Below, piece after piece: positions 46,122-54,689 of a stretch of DNA of 64,000 nt. This DNA is from Aliitabrizicola sp041905595. GTDB taxonomy: Bacteria; Pseudomonadota; Alphaproteobacteria; Rhodobacterales; Rhodobacteraceae. How positions within the stretch are numbered: position 1 is the stretch's first letter; every line of letters begins with the position of its first letter. The DNA lies in NCBI GenBank assembly GCA_041905595.1, contig JAYRKT010000003.1, forward strand, positions 1 to 64,000. Direction: 5' to 3'. The position numbers and the translations under genes are program-made. Below the pieces are notes generated by a model, which was not told the origin of the DNA, made no database searches, and saw nothing but the letters and a program-made list of their open reading frames with translations.

Positions 46122-47150
46122 TCAGACCGGAGCGTCGGGATGGAGCAGCCCCGCTGCCCGGAAGTCGGCCCAGAGCGCCTCGGGAATGGCGGCCCTGGCT
46201 GCAGCGGCATTGCTTTCCACCTCGGCCACCGCCTGCCCTCCGGGGATGACTGACACGACGGCGGGGTGGCGCAGAGGGAACTGGAAGGCCGCGTCGATCA
46301 TGCGCACGTTGTGGCGGCTGCAGATCTCCTGGATTCGCGCGACCCGCTCCAGCACCCAGTCGGGGGCGGGGGCGTATTTGTAGAACGCGCCGGGACGCGG
46401 TCCGGTGGCGAGGACGCCGGAATTGTAGGGCGCGCCGATGACCACGCCGATGCCCCGGGAGTGGGCGAGCGGAAGGAAACTATCGAGCGAGGTCTGGTCG
46501 AGTAGCGTGTAGGGGCCGGCGAGCAGGAAGATGTCGAAATCGCCGCGCTCGGCGAGCGTCTGGCACGGTTCCCATTCGTTTACGCCCGCACCGAAGGCCT
46601 TGATGACGCCTTCGTCCCGCAGCCGCATCAGCGCGCGATAGCCGCCAGACAGGAATTCCTCGATGCGGGCATCCATCTTGTCCTTGCCGCCCTGCGAGTA
46701 GATGTCGAGGTCATGGGCATAAAGGATGTCGACCCGGTCGAGGCCCAGCCGCTCCAGACTGATCTCGAAGCTTTTGAGCACTCCGTCATAGCTGTAGTCG
46801 AACACCTCCTTGCGGGCGGGCGTCTCGAAGAACTTGCCGATCGCATCGGGCTGCTCCCCAGGGGCGCAGGTGCGCAGCAGGCGTCCGACCTTGGTCGACA
46901 GCACATATTCGTCGCGCGGCTTGGTCCGCAGAAACCGGTTGAGGCGCGTCTCGGACAAGCCCATGCCATACAGAGGCGCCGTGTCGAAATAGCGGATGCC
47001 CACATCCCAGGCGCGGGCAAGGATCTCGTCCGCAGCCTCGTCGGTGATGGCGCGATACAGGTTTCCGATGGGGGCGGTGCCGAATCCGAGCGAGGTGAAG
47101 GTCAGCCCGCCATTCCCGATCCGGTCCCAGTGTCGTGTCGTCAAAGCCAT
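46122..47150 (-). CDS. Aldo/keto reductase, probable L-fucose (D-threo-aldose) dehydrogenase
   Basis: 342 aa. The aldo/keto reductase barrel shows LGFGTAPIGNLYRAI, the catalytic Asp/Tyr segment RYFDTAPLYGMGLSE, the Lys in VLSTKVGRLL, and the His in DILYAHDLDIYSQGGKD. This subgroup holds D-threo-aldose 1-dehydrogenase and pyridoxal 4-dehydrogenase, which oxidise L-fucose or the hemiacetal of pyridoxal to lactones. Lactonase and dehydratase genes nearby favour the sugar substrate. It opens a two-gene operon divergent from the BtpA gene. Confidence 0.87.
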   Translation of the reverse strand: MALTTRHWDRIGNGGLTFTSLGFGTAPIGNLYRAITDEAADEILARAWDVGIRYFDTAPLYGMGLSETRLNRFLRTKPRDEYVLSTKVGRLLRTCAPGEQPDAIGKFFETPARKEVFDYSYDGVLKSFEISLERLGLDRVDILYAHDLDIYSQGGKDKMDARIEEFLSGGYRALMRLRDEGVIKAFGAGVNEWEPCQTLAERGDFDIFLLAGPYTLLDQTSLDSFLPLAHSRGIGVVIGAPYNSGVLATGPRPGAFYKYAPAPDWVLERVARIQEICSRHNVRMIDAAFQFPLRHPAVVSVIPGGQAVAEVESNAAAARAAIPEALWADFRAAGLLHPDAPV

Positions 47151-47169
47151 GAAGTCCTCCCTGATCGAC

Positions 47170-47188
47170 TGACATGCTAGTATGATTT
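47170..47188. promoter_or_regulatory. GntR operator site 2
   Basis: TGACATGCTAGTATGATTT, read on the minus strand as AAATCATACTAGCATGTCA, shares the core CAT-N2-TAGCATG with sites 1 and 3. It lies between the divergent aldo/keto reductase and BtpA operons, about 20 nt from the former start. TATGAT (47181-47186) could be the -10 box for the BtpA operon. Confidence 0.6.
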
Positions 47189-47256
47189 CGCTTGGTGTGC
47201 ACCCGCTTCGCGTCTAGTCTCGACAGGAAGGGGGCTGCGGCTCCGGGGGAGGAAAA

Positions 47257-48060
47257 GTGAACAATTTCAGACGTGTCTTCGGATCCGGCAAGCCGGTCAT
47301 TGCAATGGTGCATCTTGGCGCGCTGCCGGGGGCGCCGCTGTTCGATTCGGAAGCGGGGCTTGAGGGGCTGGTGGCCGGGGCGCGGGCCGACCTGCTTGCG
47401 CTGCAGGCTGCGGGCTTCGATGCGGTGATGTTCGGCAACGAGAACGACCGTCCTTACGAGTTCAAGGTCGACACCGCCTCGACCGCGACCATGGCTTACG
47501 TGATCGGGCGGCTGCGGGCCGAGATCACCGTGCCGTTTGGGGTGAATGTGCTCTGGGACCCGATGAGTTCGGTTGCCCTGGCCGCAGCGACCGGGGCGAG
47601 CTTCGTGCGCGAGATCTTCACTGGCACCTATGCCAGCGACATGGGCCCATGGACACCCGATGCAGGCGCGGCCCTGCGCTACCGCTCGCGGGTCGGGCGG
47701 GGCGATCTGGCAATGCTTTACAATGTCTCTGCCGAATTCGCCCACAGCCTTGACCGCCGGCCATTGCCCGACCGGGCAAGGAGCGCAGTCTTTTCCTCGA
47801 TCCCCGACGCGGTGCTGGTTTCCGGTCAAATCACGGGAGAAGCTGCGGAATTGTCGGATCTGGAGGGGGTGAAGCGCGTCCTGCCAGACACGCCCGTGCT
47901 CGCCAATACCGGGGTGAAGCACGCCACGGTGGCCGACGTGTTGCGGGTGGCCGATGGCTGTATCGTCGGATCGGCGCTCAAGGTCGACGGCCATACCTGG
48001 AATGCGGTCGATCCCGAACGGGCGAAGGACTTCATGGCGCGGGTGAGGGCGGTACGGTGA
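47257..48060 (+). CDS. BtpA/SgcQ family TIM-barrel protein
   Basis: 267 aa from a GTG start behind GGGGGAGGAAAA. Family marks are PVIAMVHLGALPGAPLFD, DAVMFGNENDRPYEF, PFGVNVLWDPMSSVALAAATG, FVREIFTGTYASDMGPW and a C-terminal phosphate-binding pattern VLANTGVKHATV and CIVGSALKVDG. Named after the photosystem I assembly protein BtpA of cyanobacteria, but most bacterial members (SgcQ) lie in sugar operons and have no proven reaction; the C-terminal loops suggest a phosphorylated ligand. The next gene starts inside its stop codon (GTGA), so it is coupled to the M42 peptidase. Confidence 0.88.
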   Translation: MNNFRRVFGSGKPVIAMVHLGALPGAPLFDSEAGLEGLVAGARADLLALQAAGFDAVMFGNENDRPYEFKVDTASTATMAYVIGRLRAEITVPFGVNVLWDPMSSVALAAATGASFVREIFTGTYASDMGPWTPDAGAALRYRSRVGRGDLAMLYNVSAEFAHSLDRRPLPDRARSAVFSSIPDAVLVSGQITGEAAELSDLEGVKRVLPDTPVLANTGVKHATVADVLRVADGCIVGSALKVDGHTWNAVDPERAKDFMARVRAVR

Positions 48061-49151
48061 AAGAGCGGCTGCGGCGGGACCTGACCGAACTGATGCTGAT
48101 CCCCGGCCTCTCGGGACATGAGGAGCGGGTGGCTGCCCGTATCCGTGACGGGCTGGCAGAGGCGGGAATTGCGTCGCGGGTCGACCGGCTGGGGAACGTG
48201 ATCGCCACGCTGCCAGGTGACCCTGCCGCACCCTCGGTGATGATCTTTACCCATATGGATCAATTGGGTTTTTTCGTCCGCAAGGTCGAGGCGGACGGTC
48301 TGATCCGGGTCGAGCGGATGGGCGGCGTATCGGAACGCGCGATGGCGGCACAGCCGGTGCTGCTCTGCGTCGCGCCGGGGCGCGATGTGCCGGGCATCAT
48401 CATGAACAAGGCCCATCACGCGACGACGCCCGAGGAGAAATACAGGGTCCTGACCGCGCCCGAGATCCGCATCGACACAGGTCACGGCAGCAAGGCGGCG
48501 GTCGAGGCTGCAGGCATCGCCATCGGAACTCCGGTCGTTTACCGTCCGCAGGTCCTGCCGCTGGCGGGCGAGCGCATTGCCGGCACCTCGGTCGATGACC
48601 GGGCGGGATGCGCCGTGTTGCTTGAGGTGGCGCGGGGTCTGGCGGCGCGGACAGGCGGGCCGACGGTGCATCTCGTCTTTTCGGTGCAGGAGGAATTCAA
48701 CCTGCGCGGCGCGGTGGTGGCGGCCCAAGTGCTGAAGCCCGAAATCGCGCTGCAGATCGACCTGATGCTGGCCACCGACACGCCCGACATGGCCGACCGG
48801 GGCGAGATGGTGATGGGTGGTGGCCCGGGGATCAGCCTCTATTCCTTCCATGGGCGCGGCACCTTGAACGGGGTGATCCCGCATCCGGCGCTGGTGCGGC
48901 TATTCGAGGCGGCAGCAGAGACCGAAGGCCTGCCGCTCCAGCGCTCGGCGCAGGTGGGGGTTCTGACGGATCTGTCCTATGTCCAAACGGTCGGTGAAGG
49001 CGTGGCGAGCCTGGATCTTGGTTTCCCAATGCGCCATTCCCATTCGGCGGTCGAATGCTGCGATCTTGCGGATCTCGTCGGACTGACTCAGTTGATCCTT
49101 GCCGGCGTGGCAAGGATTGGTCCGGATTTTCATCTTGAAAGAAATGGTTAG
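48057..49151 (+). CDS. M42 family metallopeptidase (SgcX/FrvX-like)
   Basis: 364 aa, GTG start overlapping the BtpA stop. The two-metal site of M42 aminopeptidases is complete: His in MIFTHMDQLGFFV, bridging Asp in GTSVDDRAGCAVL, the Glu pair in VFSVQEEFNLRGA, Asp in MLATDTPDMAD and the final His in GFPMRHSHSAVE. Characterised members are large aminopeptidases. The E. coli relatives SgcX, FrvX and YpdE sit in PTS sugar operons with no known role. Here it is coupled to a SgcQ-like protein, which suggests an aminoacyl- or amide-linked sugar as substrate (inference). Confidence 0.9.
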   Translation: MKERLRRDLTELMLIPGLSGHEERVAARIRDGLAEAGIASRVDRLGNVIATLPGDPAAPSVMIFTHMDQLGFFVRKVEADGLIRVERMGGVSERAMAAQPVLLCVAPGRDVPGIIMNKAHHATTPEEKYRVLTAPEIRIDTGHGSKAAVEAAGIAIGTPVVYRPQVLPLAGERIAGTSVDDRAGCAVLLEVARGLAARTGGPTVHLVFSVQEEFNLRGAVVAAQVLKPEIALQIDLMLATDTPDMADRGEMVMGGGPGISLYSFHGRGTLNGVIPHPALVRLFEAAAETEGLPLQRSAQVGVLTDLSYVQTVGEGVASLDLGFPMRHSHSAVECCDLADLVGLTQLILAGVARIGPDFHLERNG

Positions 49152-49154
49152 GCG

Positions 49155-50648
49155 ATGACCTTCACCCTAGGCGTCGACATCGGAACCTTCGAGTCCAAGG
49201 GCGTCATCGTCGACGAGTCCGGTCGGATCGTCGCTTCTGCAAGCCGTCCGCATGAGATGATCGTTCCGAGACCAGGCTGGGCCGAGCATCGCGCCGAAGA
49301 GGATTGGTGGGGGGATTTCGTCGCGATTGTCAGGCAGTTGCTTCTGGAATCGGAAGTAAACCCTGAGGAAATCGGGGCCGTCGCCGCGTCGGCAATAGGC
49401 CCTTGCATGGTGCCGGTCGCTCGCACGGGCAAGGCGCTGATGAACGGTGTCCTTTACGGCGTCGATACGCGGGCGAGCGTCGAGATTGCGGAGATCACCG
49501 AACGCCTGGGCGGTGCCGAGATCCTCCGGCGCGGCGGCAACGCCCTGACGTCGCAATCGGTCGGGCCAAAGATCCTGTGGCTGAAGAAGAACTGCCCTGA
49601 GGTCTGGGAAAACACCTTCTGGATAATGACTTCCACGACGTATTTGATCTATCGCCTTACCGGCGAGATCGTCATGGACCATTACACCGCCGCGAACTAT
49701 TCGCCCCTTTACGATATGGCGACGCAGGACTGGCGGGACGATCTCGACTGGGTTTGCCCACGCGCGAAGCTGCCGCGGCTGCTTTGGTCAACCGATATTG
49801 CGGGCCAGATCAGCGAAAAAGCTGCGAGGGAGACCGGCCTTGCGGCAGGCACGCCGGTGACCTGCGGGACGATCGACGCGGCGGCAGAGGCAGTGAGCGT
49901 CGGTGTGCGCCAGACGGGCGATCTGATGCTGATGTATGGCTCGACGATCTTTGTCATCCTGATCGCCGAACGCCGCCTGACCGATGCCCGCCTCTGGCAC
50001 GCGCCCTGGCTTTTCCCGGGGCAGTTCTCGGCCATGGCCGGCCTTGCGACCAGCGGGACGCTGACCCACTGGTTCCGGGACGAGCTGGCCCGCGATCTGG
50101 AGCCACAGTCGGCTTTTGCCTCTCTCGCGAGTGAAGCCTCTGCCTCACCTCCGGGCGCCAAGGGACTGATCGTGTTACCGCATTTCTCGGGCGAACGGAC
50201 ACCGATCCATGATCCCCAGGCCAAAGGGGTGATCTTCGGCCTTAACCTGACGCATCGCCGGGGCGACCTCTACCGGGCGACGCTGGAAGGGATTGCTTGC
50301 GCCACCCGTGCAATCACCGACACCTATGCCGAGGCGGGGCAGCCCGTGGCCCGGGTGCGCGCGGTCGGGGGCGGGACGAAGAATGCGATCTGGCTCCAGG
50401 CGACCTCTGACCTGACCGGGCTGGACCAGACCCTGTGCCGGGTGACGAGCGGTGCGGCCTATGGCGATGCCTTTCTGGCGCGGATGGCTGTCGGCGGCGC
50501 GACGGGGGATGATATCAACCTGTGGAATCCGGCAGAGCGGATGATCGTGGCGCAGCACCACCCGGCCTATGATCGGCTCTATTCGTTGTATTGCCGGCTC
50601 TATTCGCAGACGAAGGACATCGCCGCGGCGCTTGATGGCGCCGAGTGA
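49155..50648 (+). CDS. FGGY family carbohydrate kinase
   Basis: 497 aa. N-terminal phosphate loop TLGVDIGTFESKGVIVDESG, GWAEHRAEEDWW, the DYTAAN-like HYTAANYSPLYD segment, catalytic Asp in CGTIDAAAEAVSVG, and the C-terminal ADENOSINE motif region AVGGGTKNAIWLQATSDLTG are conserved. It resembles xylulokinase-like members but has TFESKG where xylulokinases have TSGTR or TQSTK, so the sugar cannot be named. It starts 3 nt after the M42 gene. A kinase is not needed for the non-phosphorylative route, so it marks a second branch. Confidence 0.9.
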   Translation: MTFTLGVDIGTFESKGVIVDESGRIVASASRPHEMIVPRPGWAEHRAEEDWWGDFVAIVRQLLLESEVNPEEIGAVAASAIGPCMVPVARTGKALMNGVLYGVDTRASVEIAEITERLGGAEILRRGGNALTSQSVGPKILWLKKNCPEVWENTFWIMTSTTYLIYRLTGEIVMDHYTAANYSPLYDMATQDWRDDLDWVCPRAKLPRLLWSTDIAGQISEKAARETGLAAGTPVTCGTIDAAAEAVSVGVRQTGDLMLMYGSTIFVILIAERRLTDARLWHAPWLFPGQFSAMAGLATSGTLTHWFRDELARDLEPQSAFASLASEASASPPGAKGLIVLPHFSGERTPIHDPQAKGVIFGLNLTHRRGDLYRATLEGIACATRAITDTYAEAGQPVARVRAVGGGTKNAIWLQATSDLTGLDQTLCRVTSGAAYGDAFLARMAVGGATGDDINLWNPAERMIVAQHHPAYDRLYSLYCRLYSQTKDIAAALDGAE

Positions 50649-50690
50649 AGGTCCAGACGATTTCTCTACGAAAAAATCAGTTCGATCCGG

Positions 50691-50709
50691 GAGTTTTCTT
50701 AGAAAACTC
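50691..50709. terminator. AT-rich hairpin between convergent operons
   Basis: GAGTTTTC (50691-50698) and GAAAACTC (50702-50709) pair perfectly around TTA. It lies in the 67-nt gap between the kinase gene and the convergent permease gene. It is too AT-rich for a strong terminator, but its position fits a shared one. Confidence 0.4.
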
Positions 50710-50715
50710 GCTCCT

Positions 50716-51633
50716 TCACTTCACCGCGCCGGCCGCCATGCCCTTGATGATGTAACGCTCGAGCAGCACGCCAATGATCACAAGCGGCAGGATCGCGGCA
50801 AAGCTGAGCGCCGCCATCGACCACCAGCTTATGCCCTGGCTGCCGGTCTGACTTGCCACCATCACCGGAAGGGTATTGGCATGGGTCGAGGTCAGGAGCG
50901 CGGCAAAGAAATACTCGTTCCAGGTCAGGACCAGCGACAGGATGAAGGCCGCGACCATGCCGGGCAGGGCGATCGGCAGCACGATCGTCAGGAAGGCGCC
51001 CCAGATCGACAGACCGTCGACCAACGCCGCCTCTTCCAGCTCGTGCGGGATACCTGCGAACTGGTCGCGCATGATCCAGATGACGATGGGCAGGACCGAC
51101 AGAGTGTACAGCAGGATCAGCCCGATCCGCGTGTCCAGAAGCGCCAGCTCCTTGTAGAGGACAAGGAAGGGCAGGGCGAGGACGACAGGCGGCAGGATCA
51201 ATTGGCTCAGGAAGAAAAAGCTGATGTCTGGGTTCCGCATCCACAGGAACTTGTAGGAAAACCGCGACAACCCATAGGCAGCAAGGCTGCCAAGCGCCAC
51301 TGCCGCCGCAGAGGAACTGAGCGAAATCACCGCCGAGTTCATGAATCGCACCATGAACTCCTGCCGGACCGTCGACTCGCTGCCGATCGTGTCGGGCGAG
51401 AGGCCAAGCGACTTCCACCCCAGCCATTTCGGGGTGAAGTCGACCCACGGGATCAGAGAGCCCTTCATCACGTCCGGCGCCATCTTGAAGCTCGTCGTGA
51501 TGGTCCAGTAGATCGGAAACAGGCAGATCGCCGCCCAGATGAGCAGCATCCCGTAGATCGCCACGCGCGAGGCATACCAGCCCAGTCGGGCAGGGCGGTC
51601 ATGCGGATGGTCGTGGAATATCTGATCGGTCAT
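50716..51633 (-). CDS. Carbohydrate ABC transporter permease (MalG type)
   Basis: 305 aa, six transmembrane helices with an N-terminal cytoplasmic part. The EAA loop that docks the ATPase is EEAALVDGLSIWGAFLTIVL. It is of the CUT1 class (LFPIYWTITTSFKMAPDV near the N-terminus, ERYIIKGMAAGAVK at the end). It is the last gene of the operon binding protein - MalF-type permease - MalG-type permease, with one base between it and the preceding permease gene. Confidence 0.92.
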   Translation of the reverse strand: MTDQIFHDHPHDRPARLGWYASRVAIYGMLLIWAAICLFPIYWTITTSFKMAPDVMKGSLIPWVDFTPKWLGWKSLGLSPDTIGSESTVRQEFMVRFMNSAVISLSSSAAAVALGSLAAYGLSRFSYKFLWMRNPDISFFFLSQLILPPVVLALPFLVLYKELALLDTRIGLILLYTLSVLPIVIWIMRDQFAGIPHELEEAALVDGLSIWGAFLTIVLPIALPGMVAAFILSLVLTWNEYFFAALLTSTHANTLPVMVASQTGSQGISWWSMAALSFAAILPLVIIGVLLERYIIKGMAAGAVK

Positions 51634-51634
51634 G

Positions 51635-52741
51635 TCAGTATTTCGGCCTCATCCAGCGGTCTGCGACCTTCATCAGCACGGTCATGAAGATGATGATGAG
51701 CACGAGATAGACCATGGCGAGCAGCGTGCCGTAACCCACGTTCGAGCGGTCGCGGTATTCGCGGTAGATGAAGCTCGTCACGCTGTCCGTCGCGCCGCCG
51801 GGCCCGCCCGAGGTCAGGTTGATGATGATGTCGGCAAGCTTCAGCTTGAAGATGATGCGGATCAGGATCGCGGTGATCGATACCGGCAGCATCAGCGGGA
51901 AGGTCACCTCCCAGAAGCCACGCCAGGGGCTTGCGCCGTCGACGCGGGCGGCTTCCTGCACGTCCTTGGGGATCGCCTGCAGTCCGGCGAGGATCATGAT
52001 CATCATGAAGGGGATATAGGTCCAGGCATCCAGCACCATGATGGTGAACCGCGCCATTTCCGGCGAGGAGAAGAAGGTGGGATTGTCCCAGCCGAGGAAC
52101 CGCGCCAGGCGGGCGATCGGACCGAAGCGCAGTTCGAGCATGGATTTGCCGACCATCCAGCTGACCGCGACAGGGGACAGCATCAGCGGCAGCAGGAACG
52201 CGACGCGGAAGAACTTCCTGCCGCGGATCTGCGCGTTCAGAAGCAGCGCTAGGCCGAAGGCGATCGTGTATTCGACGATGATCGCCAGCAGGTAGCGGAT
52301 CATGTTGCCGAGCGCGTTCCAGTAGAACGGGTCGGCCCACATCTGGCGGACGTTGTCGAGCCCGTTGAACTGCCTCCCGTCGGGCGAGGAGAGGTTCCAG
52401 TTCGAGAAGGCGATGATGAGGCCGAAGATGAGCGGGAAGACCACCAGCGAAATCACGAACAGCGCGGCCGGCAGGACGAACAGCACCCGCTTGCCCTGCT
52501 CGCCCCGGACCAGAACCTGCGACCAGCAGAGGCAGAACGAGAACAGGATGTAGGCGTAAAGCGTCGGCCGCCAGTTCGGCAGGCCGAGGGAAATCGTCCC
52601 GGTCCGGTCAAGCGTCTGGACAAGCGCAATGCCCGCCAGAAGTGCGAGGGATGCCCAGACGATCGCCTTGCCGAAGGCGCGCCGGCGGGAAGAAATGTCG
52701 TCGTTGGTGACGACATGAAGCAGGTCGCCGGTTTCGGCCAA
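51635..52741 (-). CDS. Sugar ABC transporter permease (MalF type)
   Basis: 368 aa. Two extra helices at the N-terminus (residues about 25-80) precede the standard six-helix CUT1 core. EAA loop: QEAARVDGASPWRGFWEVTF. Other marks are YTIAFGLALLLNAQIRGRKF and NLTSGGPGGATDSVTSFIYR. The N-terminal extension makes it longer than most members (about 290-320 aa). It pairs with the MalG-type permease in the inner membrane. Confidence 0.92.
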   Translation of the reverse strand: MAETGDLLHVVTNDDISSRRRAFGKAIVWASLALLAGIALVQTLDRTGTISLGLPNWRPTLYAYILFSFCLCWSQVLVRGEQGKRVLFVLPAALFVISLVVFPLIFGLIIAFSNWNLSSPDGRQFNGLDNVRQMWADPFYWNALGNMIRYLLAIIVEYTIAFGLALLLNAQIRGRKFFRVAFLLPLMLSPVAVSWMVGKSMLELRFGPIARLARFLGWDNPTFFSSPEMARFTIMVLDAWTYIPFMMIMILAGLQAIPKDVQEAARVDGASPWRGFWEVTFPLMLPVSITAILIRIIFKLKLADIIINLTSGGPGGATDSVTSFIYREYRDRSNVGYGTLLAMVYLVLIIIFMTVLMKVADRWMRPKY

Positions 52742-52764
52742 GGCGGGATCTCCGGAATACAGGA

Positions 52765-52791
52765 CGGGCCGGCGAGGGGATCGCCGGCCCG
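52765..52791 (-). terminator. Hairpin between solute-binding and permease genes
   Basis: A perfect 11-bp stem (CGGGCCGGCGA at 52765-52775, complement at 52781-52791, 5-nt loop) lies 13 nt past the binding-protein stop codon. It has no T-run. Such hairpins keep the binding-protein part of the mRNA stable and reduce permease expression. Confidence 0.65.
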
Positions 52792-52803
52792 CGATTGGTC
52801 AGC

Positions 52804-54450
52804 TCACATGCCGAGCGAGGCCTTGTAGAGCTTGATCTGGTTCTCGCGGCCGATCTGGTCGGTGATCTTCTCCCAGGCGGCGGCGATGGCATCGGCGGTT
52901 TCCTGCGCCGACTTGTACTGGCCGGCATAGCCCTTGGCCAATTCGTCCTCGGCGACAGAGTAGTACTGGAAGATACCGGGGATGCGCGGCTCGATCGCGG
53001 CGTTCGGGTGGTTGTAGCTGTCGCGGTTCGAGCCGAGGTAATCCTCGATATAGGCCCGGTCATAGCCCGCCGCTTCCCACTCGTCGAAGTTGAAGTGCGA
53101 GTTGCGGTAGGGCTGGAAGCCCGAGGGATAGGCCGCCATCCAGAGCGAGATGTCCTTGCCGCCCAGATGGGCCGCGGCAGACCAAGCCGCCTTGCGCTTC
53201 TTCTCGTCACCCGAGACGTTCTTGGTGACGTAGACGCCCCAGCCGAGATAGGCGAGGTTCGGCGCGAAGTTCTCCTTGTCCTCCCAGGCGCCGGCCTTGT
53301 GGTTGTAGACCTTCTTGGCGCCGGGGTTGATGTCGAAGCCGACGACATCGCCCACCACCGAGGTGTCCGAGGTGCGCGCCATCGAGCCCACGTCGCCCCA
53401 CCAGGTCAGCGCGGCGCCGGTCCCGGCGAGGAACTGCTGGAAGGCGGTCGTGCCCGGGTCGGCGTTGATCTGGTCGGGCGGATAGGCGCCGGCAGCAATC
53501 AGGTCCATCACGTCCTGGATCGCCTGCACCCAGCCGGGGTTGTTGACGCGCGGCTTCATCGTGTCCGGGTCAAAGAGCCAGGCCTTGTCGTCGGGGTGCT
53601 TGACATAGGCCGTGGCGCGGTCTTCCAGGAAGTAGAAGCCGAACCCGCCCCAGCCCTTCAGCGGGTCGAGGAAGCCGTAGGCGGGCTGCCCGGTCAGCGG
53701 GTCGGTCTTGCCCTTGAGCGCGACAGACATCGCGTTCACCTCGTCCCAGTGCCGCGGCATGTCGGCCTGGCCCGAGATCGAGCCATCGCCGAGATAGTCC
53801 TTGCGATAGGCGAGCGTGTGGCAGTCGCCGTCGATGTTGATCCGGTAGGTCTTGCCGTCCCAGGTGCCGACGGGCGGCTTGAGGTAGGCCACGAGGTCAT
53901 CCGCGTCGATCTGGGTCGCGACCCAGTCGGGCATCGGGTCGAGCAGGCCCTGGCCGGCGGTGTCGCCTTCGAAGGGCGCGCCCATCTCGATGATGTCGAA
54001 GTCCACGGTGCCGGTGGCGATCGACTGCTGGAGCCGCGGGTTGTAATCGGCCTGGGCCAGGTCGATCCAGTTGATCTTGGCGCCGGTATAGGTTTCCCAC
54101 GGCTTCAGGAAGCCGCGGAACAGGAAGTTGTGCAGGTTCTGGTTGTTGAGCCCCATGAAGGTCAGTTCGACCCCCGCGAACTCGCCCTCGGCGACGTTGG
54201 CCTTGGTCGGGCCGAGGCACATCTCGCCGACCTTCTGCCAATCGGCATCGGTGGGCGAGCCTGCGCCGACGCCAGGAATTTTCAGGATTTCTGCCCGCAG
54301 GTTGTCCTGGGCAAGGGCAGGGCGCGCGCTGGCGCCAAGGCCAAGCCCGCCAAGCGCCGCAAGTCCGCCGAGCCCGGCAGCCCCCTTCAGAACGCCTCGA
54401 CGGGTCATCGCAGACCGCGCCATGAGGGCGTTGTAGATCTCGACTTTCAT
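52804..54450 (-). CDS. CUT1 ABC transporter extracellular solute-binding protein (large, Tat signal)
   Basis: 548 aa, longer than usual for sugar-binding proteins (about 400-450). A twin-arginine leader is visible (MTRRGVLKGAAGLGGLAALG, about residues 15-34), ending ARPALAQ. The mature protein is a type II binding fold: DFDIIEMGAPFEGDTAGQGL, AFQQFLAGTGAALTWWGDVG, and a C-terminal YDRAYIEDYLGSNRD. Large Tat-exported members bind oligosaccharides or polyols in related bacteria. Start MKVEIYNALM at 54450 is chosen after GGAGGTCAC. Confidence 0.9.
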   Translation of the reverse strand: MKVEIYNALMARSAMTRRGVLKGAAGLGGLAALGGLGLGASARPALAQDNLRAEILKIPGVGAGSPTDADWQKVGEMCLGPTKANVAEGEFAGVELTFMGLNNQNLHNFLFRGFLKPWETYTGAKINWIDLAQADYNPRLQQSIATGTVDFDIIEMGAPFEGDTAGQGLLDPMPDWVATQIDADDLVAYLKPPVGTWDGKTYRINIDGDCHTLAYRKDYLGDGSISGQADMPRHWDEVNAMSVALKGKTDPLTGQPAYGFLDPLKGWGGFGFYFLEDRATAYVKHPDDKAWLFDPDTMKPRVNNPGWVQAIQDVMDLIAAGAYPPDQINADPGTTAFQQFLAGTGAALTWWGDVGSMARTSDTSVVGDVVGFDINPGAKKVYNHKAGAWEDKENFAPNLAYLGWGVYVTKNVSGDEKKRKAAWSAAAHLGGKDISLWMAAYPSGFQPYRNSHFNFDEWEAAGYDRAYIEDYLGSNRDSYNHPNAAIEPRIPGIFQYYSVAEDELAKGYAGQYKSAQETADAIAAAWEKITDQIGRENQIKLYKASLGM

Positions 54451-54609
54451 TGGTTGTGACCTCCCATTGTCACTCGCAGGCGTTTCGCCAGACAGGTACG
54501 CAGGACCCTCGATCGGGGCTTTGCTCCTTGCGCTCTTGACCTGTAGTCGAGTCCGGCCTCCTCCGGACACCGCCAAACATTCTCAGGCGGGCATGCTCGA
54601 GTCAAGCAT

Positions 54610-54628
54610 CTAACATTTTAGCATGTCA
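54610..54628. promoter_or_regulatory. GntR operator site 3
   Basis: CTAACATTTTAGCATGTCA agrees with site 1 in 16 of 19 positions. It lies between the divergent importer operon (binding protein, minus) and ATPase operon (plus), 62 nt before the ATPase start. On the minus strand it contains TAAAAT, a possible -10 box for the importer operon. Confidence 0.65.
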
Positions 54629-54689
54629 ATTCGGTGGACAGGTTGGATGCCCTGCGCTAGGCAGGTTCAGGAGGATCAGAGGGGGGACC

